25,153 nucleotides of DNA from GCA-003244245 sp036501085 (lineage in GTDB: Bacteria > Actinomycetota > Actinomycetes > Mycobacteriales > Pseudonocardiaceae). Positions 22,034 through 25,153 of this stretch are shown one piece after another. How positions within the stretch are numbered: the first letter of the stretch is position 1; every line of letters begins with the position of its first letter. The position numbers and the translations under genes were made by a program. The stretch covers positions 1 through 25,153 of the forward strand of contig DASYAZ010000155.1 of the NCBI GenBank assembly GCA_036501085.1, given 5' to 3'. A model generated the notes under the pieces. That model worked only from the letters and a program-made list of their open reading frames with translations. It was not told the DNA's origin and made no database searches.

Positions 22034-23557
22034 TCAGGACTCGCGTTGGCGTCGTAACAGTCGCCCACCCCGGCGCAACCACCGGACATCTCCCGTGCGG
22101 TCGCGCAGGAAATCCAGCCGGGTATGGGTGGGTTGATTGCTCGCGTCGAAGCCGAGCACGTAGTCGGGACGGTAGAAGGCAAGGTGGAAATGCTTGGCGT
22201 TCCCCTGCTCGGTCAACGTCATGGCCAGTTGACCGCCGTCGCGGGTGAGTTGCACGTCGGTTGTCTCCAGGGCGCCGGTGGTGTCGATGGCCTGCGCGGT
22301 GTAGTGGCCCTCGTAGGGCGCCAACTCGCTCGGGCTGAGTGCTCGCGGTACGGCAGGGATGTTCGTGATGGCGGCCAATCGCCGCAGTGCCCAGTCGTCG
22401 CCGAACAGGTCGCTGATCAGCTTGGGGCCACCCAGAGAGTTGGTGAGCACGGTCAGGGCGAAGTCGCGTTCGGGCACGATCAGCAAGCCGGAGTGCTGGC
22501 CCGGCCAGTCGCCGCCATGCTGCACAATCCGTATGCCTTGGGCGCTGGGCCGCAGCAACCAGCTCACGCCCACCCCATCGAGCTCCACGATGATCGTTCC
22601 ACCTGGTCCCGGGTTGGACCGCATGGCCACCAGCGACCGCTCCGTGAGCACGCGCCGGCCACCGTGCACCATCTCCTCACCCAGATGAAAGCGGGCGTAA
22701 CGGAGCTGGTCGCGCGCGCTGGAGATCAGCCCTCCGGCGGGATTGAGGCTTCGAGGTACCGGAAACAGGGCCGGGTCGGCCACCGGCTTGCCCTCGACCA
22801 CTGCGTGCGAAGCCGCCACGCTCAGCCCAGCGATCTCGGCGACAGAGAACCGGCTGTGCGCCAGCCCAAGCGGATCGATCAACAGCTGCCGTACCGCACG
22901 CTCGTAGGGGATACCGGTGACCACCTCGATCAGCCGGCCTGCCACCCCGACGGCAGCGTTGTTGTAGGCGAACACCTCACCCAGCGGCGTGAGCTGTGGG
23001 AGCCGGGCCACGCCAGCCACATAGCGGCTCAGCGCCTCATCGCCGGCACCGAAGTCCTGGAAATAGTCGCCCAGCCACCCCGCGGTGTGGTTCAACAACT
23101 GATGCACCGTCACCCGCGAGGCCACCGTGGGATCAGCGGTGCGGAACTCGGGCAGGTAAGCCTGAACGGGAGCGTCGAGATCGAGCTTGCCCAGCTCCAG
23201 TAGCCGCATCACCGTGCTACCGGTGAACGTCTTCGTGCTGGAACCAATCCGGAACAGGGTGTCCCCATCGACGGCGACCGGGTGATCGACGTCCGTCACG
23301 CCGAATCCCCGGATATATTCCGCGCCCCGGTCCAGCACGCCCACCGCTACTCCGGGGATGGCGTATGCGGCCATCGCTGCCTGGATCTTGTCGTCCAAGG
23401 CCCGGTGCTTCTCGTCACTGTTCGGGATGCGGGGTACCCAGGACCCGTCACCGGGCGGGCCACTCAGCCCTGCGGGCACTGCGACACCCCCGACCGCTGC
23501 GCCGGCTGCCCGCAGAAACGTCCGTCGCGGTACCGGTAGCCGCTGCGCGCCTGACAT
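22034..23557 (-). CDS. Tat-exported serine hydrolase, beta-lactamase fold
   Basis: This 507-residue extracellular or cell-wall hydrolase belongs to the beta-lactamase-related family (class C / DD-peptidase / esterase fold). A twin-arginine signal opens the protein (PRRTFLRAAGAAVGGVAVPAG, residues 10-30). The catalytic Ser-x-x-Lys is S106-S-T-K109 in FRIGSSTKTF. The Tyr-x-Asn motif is Y198-N-N in FAYNNAAVG, and the third motif is QHGGDWPGQHS. The last 110 or so residues form an extra C-terminal domain of the lipocalin-like type often seen in such proteins (ALSPSELAPYEGHYTA). The ATG at 23557 places the Tat signal at the N-terminus. The substrate is unknown; true antibiotic hydrolysis is not implied. 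Confidence 0.92.
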   Translation of the reverse strand: MSGAQRLPVPRRTFLRAAGAAVGGVAVPAGLSGPPGDGSWVPRIPNSDEKHRALDDKIQAAMAAYAIPGVAVGVLDRGAEYIRGFGVTDVDHPVAVDGDTLFRIGSSTKTFTGSTVMRLLELGKLDLDAPVQAYLPEFRTADPTVASRVTVHQLLNHTAGWLGDYFQDFGAGDEALSRYVAGVARLPQLTPLGEVFAYNNAAVGVAGRLIEVVTGIPYERAVRQLLIDPLGLAHSRFSVAEIAGLSVAASHAVVEGKPVADPALFPVPRSLNPAGGLISSARDQLRYARFHLGEEMVHGGRRVLTERSLVAMRSNPGPGGTIIVELDGVGVSWLLRPSAQGIRIVQHGGDWPGQHSGLLIVPERDFALTVLTNSLGGPKLISDLFGDDWALRRLAAITNIPAVPRALSPSELAPYEGHYTAQAIDTTGALETTDVQLTRDGGQLAMTLTEQGNAKHFHLAFYRPDYVLGFDASNQPTHTRLDFLRDRTGDVRWLRRGGRLLRRQRES

Positions 23558-23589
23558 CGCGTTCCCGTTCGCGCCGTAGGGCTCGGACG

Positions 23590-23732
23590 TTACCGCAAAC
23601 AGCGAATGGGCCGGTGGTGCTCGGCCGCCGACACCACCCCGGAACCAACCTGACGACTTCTGAAACGCTGCCTCATCTTGATCAGGTCTGATTCGAACTC
23701 GGCGACCATGGCCAGCACGTTGACCCACGCAG
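23590..23732 (-). pseudogene. Serine resolvase remnant
   Basis: Read on the minus strand, the sequence gives WVNVLAMVAEFESDLIKMR. This is the hallmark E-helix segment of Tn3-type resolvases and DNA invertases (usual form FNVLAMVAEFESDLIRxR). No catalytic domain precedes it, and the residues after the MR do not match the family before a TAA at 23590-23592. It is a short fragment of a second, different recombinase. It overlaps the last codons of the sigma factor gene in another frame. Confidence 0.8.
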
Positions 23733-24869
23733 CGTTTGACTGATCCGCGCTGCCTGCCGGGTGAGGTGGTGACGTTCGGCGAGGTTGGGGGCGGACCGGG
23801 CGGCGTCGGCATACTGCCGTGCCGCGGTCCGAAGGTCACCCGCCTTCTCGTGGAGGTACGCCGAGGCGGCGGTGTGGCGAGGCAGGCCGGGGTCCACGGT
23901 GGCCAAGGCCGCGAGGCCGGCCACGGGGCCATCGGCCTCGCCGATCGCGATGGCCCGGTTGAGCTGCACGACCGGGCTCTCGGTGAGCCGGAGCAGCTCG
24001 TCGTACCAGCCGACGATCTGCACCCAGTCGGTCTCCTCGGCGCGCGCCGCGTCGGCGTGCAGCGCGGCGATAGCGGCCTGGGCTTGAAACTCGCCGAGTC
24101 GGTCGCGACCCAGCGCTGTCTGCAGGACTGCGACGCCCTCGGCGATGAGCGAGGTGTTCCAGCGGGAGCGGTCCTGCTCGGCCAGGGGGACCAGGCTGCC
24201 GTCGCGCCGGGTCCGCGCCGGTCGCCGAGCGTGGTGCAGCAGCATCAACGCCAGCAGCCCCGCGGTCTCCTCGTCATCGGTCATCGACGACAACTGCCGG
24301 GTGAGCCGGATCGCCTCGGCCGCCAGGTCGACGTCGCCGGTGTAGCCCTCGTTGAAGACCAGGTAGAGCACCCGTAGCACCGTCGCCAGGTCGCCTGGCT
24401 CCTCGAACCGCACGTCACCGACCGTGCGTTTGGCCCGGCTGATCCGCTGCGCCATTGTCGCCTCCGGCACGAGATAGGCCTGGGCGATCTGCCGGGTGGT
24501 CAAGCCACCGACGGCGCGCAGCGTGAGGGCCACCGCGGACGCCGGGGTCAGCGACGGATGGGCGCACAGGAAGAAGAGCTGCAACGTGTCGTCTGCGGTC
24601 TCGGTCGGTCCGGGCGGCGGCTCGGCCTCGACCCGCTTCTCCCGGTCGCGACGCGAGACCTCGGAGCGGCGGGCATCGAGGAACTTGCGCCAGGCAACCG
24701 TGACCAGCCAGCCCTTCGGGTCGGCGGGCTGCCGGTCCGGCCAGGTCAGCGCGGCCTGGATGAGTGCTTCCTGCACGGCGTCCTCGGCCGTCGCGAAGTC
24801 AACTCCGCGATGCACGAGGACGCCGATCACTGCGGGAGTCAGCTCCCTCAGCAGCAGTTCGTCCATCAC
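23682..24869 (-). CDS. ECF42-type RNA polymerase sigma factor with altered C-terminus
   Basis: This 395-residue extracytoplasmic-function sigma factor belongs to the group with a long C-terminal extension. Region 2 covers about residues 10-75 (AEDAVQEALIQAALTWPD, GWLVTVAWRKFLDARR). Region 4 is about 115-165 (LTLRAVGGLTTRQIAQAYLV, MAQRISRAKRTV). The large TPR-like extension contains VLYLVFNEGY, LNRAIAIGEADGP and HTAASAYLHEKAGDL. Such sigma factors are normally co-transcribed with DGPF/YciI proteins, and one is directly upstream. No anti-sigma gene is seen, as expected for this group. The start is GTG 24869 or ATG 24866. The last 15 or so codons (after about SQTLRG) are an out-of-frame reading of a resolvase remnant, so the natural C-terminus is lost. 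Confidence 0.9.
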   Translation of the reverse strand: MMDELLLRELTPAVIGVLVHRGVDFATAEDAVQEALIQAALTWPDRQPADPKGWLVTVAWRKFLDARRSEVSRRDREKRVEAEPPPGPTETADDTLQLFFLCAHPSLTPASAVALTLRAVGGLTTRQIAQAYLVPEATMAQRISRAKRTVGDVRFEEPGDLATVLRVLYLVFNEGYTGDVDLAAEAIRLTRQLSSMTDDEETAGLLALMLLHHARRPARTRRDGSLVPLAEQDRSRWNTSLIAEGVAVLQTALGRDRLGEFQAQAAIAALHADAARAEETDWVQIVGWYDELLRLTESPVVQLNRAIAIGEADGPVAGLAALATVDPGLPRHTAASAYLHEKAGDLRTAARQYADAARSAPNLAERHHLTRQAARISQTLRGSTCWPWSPSSNQT

Positions 24870-24893
24870 CTGATCTGCCCTGGCCGGTCGGCG

Positions 24894-25153
24894 TCACTCG
24901 GTGACCGTCGGCGGTGCGCTCAGGAACGGGCGCACCTCGAGCCACTCGTGGATCGGCTTGCCGCCGGCTCCGGGGGCTGCCGACAACTCGCCGGCAAGCG
25001 CGAGCGCGCGCGCGTAGGTGTCGACGTCGATCACCATCCAGCCGGCGATCAGGTCCTTGGTCTCCGCGAAGGGCCCGTCGGTGACCGGCGGTCGGCCCTC
25101 CCCGTCGTACCGGACGAACGTGCCCTCGGGCGAGAGCGCCTGGCCGTCGACGT
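24894..25153 (-). CDS. DGPF/YciI-like protein, N-terminus outside the window
   Basis: The C-terminal 86 residues are visible; the start lies beyond the right edge. The DGPF motif appears as VTDGPFAETKDLIAGWMVID. It is followed by a helix (ARALALAGEL) and the end strand IHEWLEVRPFL, the usual layout of YciI-like dimeric alpha-beta barrel proteins. These genes accompany ECF42 sigma factors across actinobacteria; the biochemical role of the DGPF protein is not established. The sigma factor follows after about 25 bp on the same strand, so the two are likely one operon. Confidence 0.9.
   Translation of the reverse strand, partial: VDGQALSPEGTFVRYDGEGRPPVTDGPFAETKDLIAGWMVIDVDTYARALALAGELSAAPGAGGKPIHEWLEVRPFLSAPPTVTE

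Noticed and set aside
1..25153. CRISPR arrays, tRNA or rRNA genes, riboswitches
   Set aside because: I saw no regularly spaced repeats, no cloverleaf-like tRNA and no recognisable riboswitch core on either strand.

Overview
The window is high-GC DNA with strong G/C preference at third codon positions, frequent GTG starts and many 1-4 nt gene overlaps. This points to an actinomycete. Three things suggest a Pseudonocardiaceae-like or related mycelial genus, though that is inference: the helY / 5'-3' exonuclease / M24 peptidase neighbourhood (compare Rv2092c-Rv2090-Rv2089c of Mycobacterium tuberculosis), a rifampicin monooxygenase behind a rifamycin-associated element, and an XRE regulator with a small partner gene.

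Left part (1-6.2 kb) is an accessory, decayed region. It holds a broken duplicate of an XRE-regulator 3' end (341-660) directly upstream of an intact XRE regulator (731-1942), then small genes of unknown function (2393-2623 and possibly 2620-2952). On the minus strand follow a serine recombinase (2922-3719), a frameshifted GT1 glycosyltransferase (3865-5092) and a SAM methyltransferase (about 5093-5872) that runs in frame into the glycosyltransferase. A 33-bp perfect direct repeat brackets the glycosyltransferase; one copy is the methyltransferase 3' coding end and the other lies at the recombinase ribosome-binding site. A small exported Cys-containing protein (5903-6211) closes this part.

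Central part (6.4-17.8 kb): a PadR regulator with a palindromic operator candidate is translationally coupled to a siderophore-interacting flavin reductase. Next come the Ski2-like helicase helY, a GNAT acetyltransferase, an internally deleted alpha/beta-hydrolase, rifampicin monooxygenase rox with its upstream RAE, a Tn3-family transposase remnant, a GMC oxidoreductase, the 5'-3' exonuclease, the M24 peptidase and a PspC-domain membrane protein. The block between helY and the exonuclease looks like inserted cargo in a conserved housekeeping neighbourhood. Several conspicuous inverted repeats sit at gene ends, the most striking a pair of mirror-image hairpins at 10705-10772.

Right part (17.8-25.15 kb): the NiFe-hydrogenase maturation genes hypB and hypA (minus) diverge from hypF (plus), with no hydrogenase structural genes and no hypC, D or E in view. 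Then come a frameshifted AhpD/carboxymuconolactone decarboxylase-type gene, a Tat-exported serine hydrolase of the beta-lactamase fold, a serine-resolvase remnant, an ECF42-type sigma factor whose 3' end runs into that remnant, and the start-truncated DGPF/YciI partner gene at the window edge.

The recurring theme is gene decay next to recombinase or transposase debris: five protein genes are broken or fragmentary, and there are three separate traces of recombinases. I did not find a clearly new multi-gene system. The best candidates for something unusual are the repeat-bracketed methyltransferase/glycosyltransferase/recombinase cassette, the rox-RAE-Tn3 junction, the sigma factor retailed by a resolvase fragment, and the mirror double hairpin.
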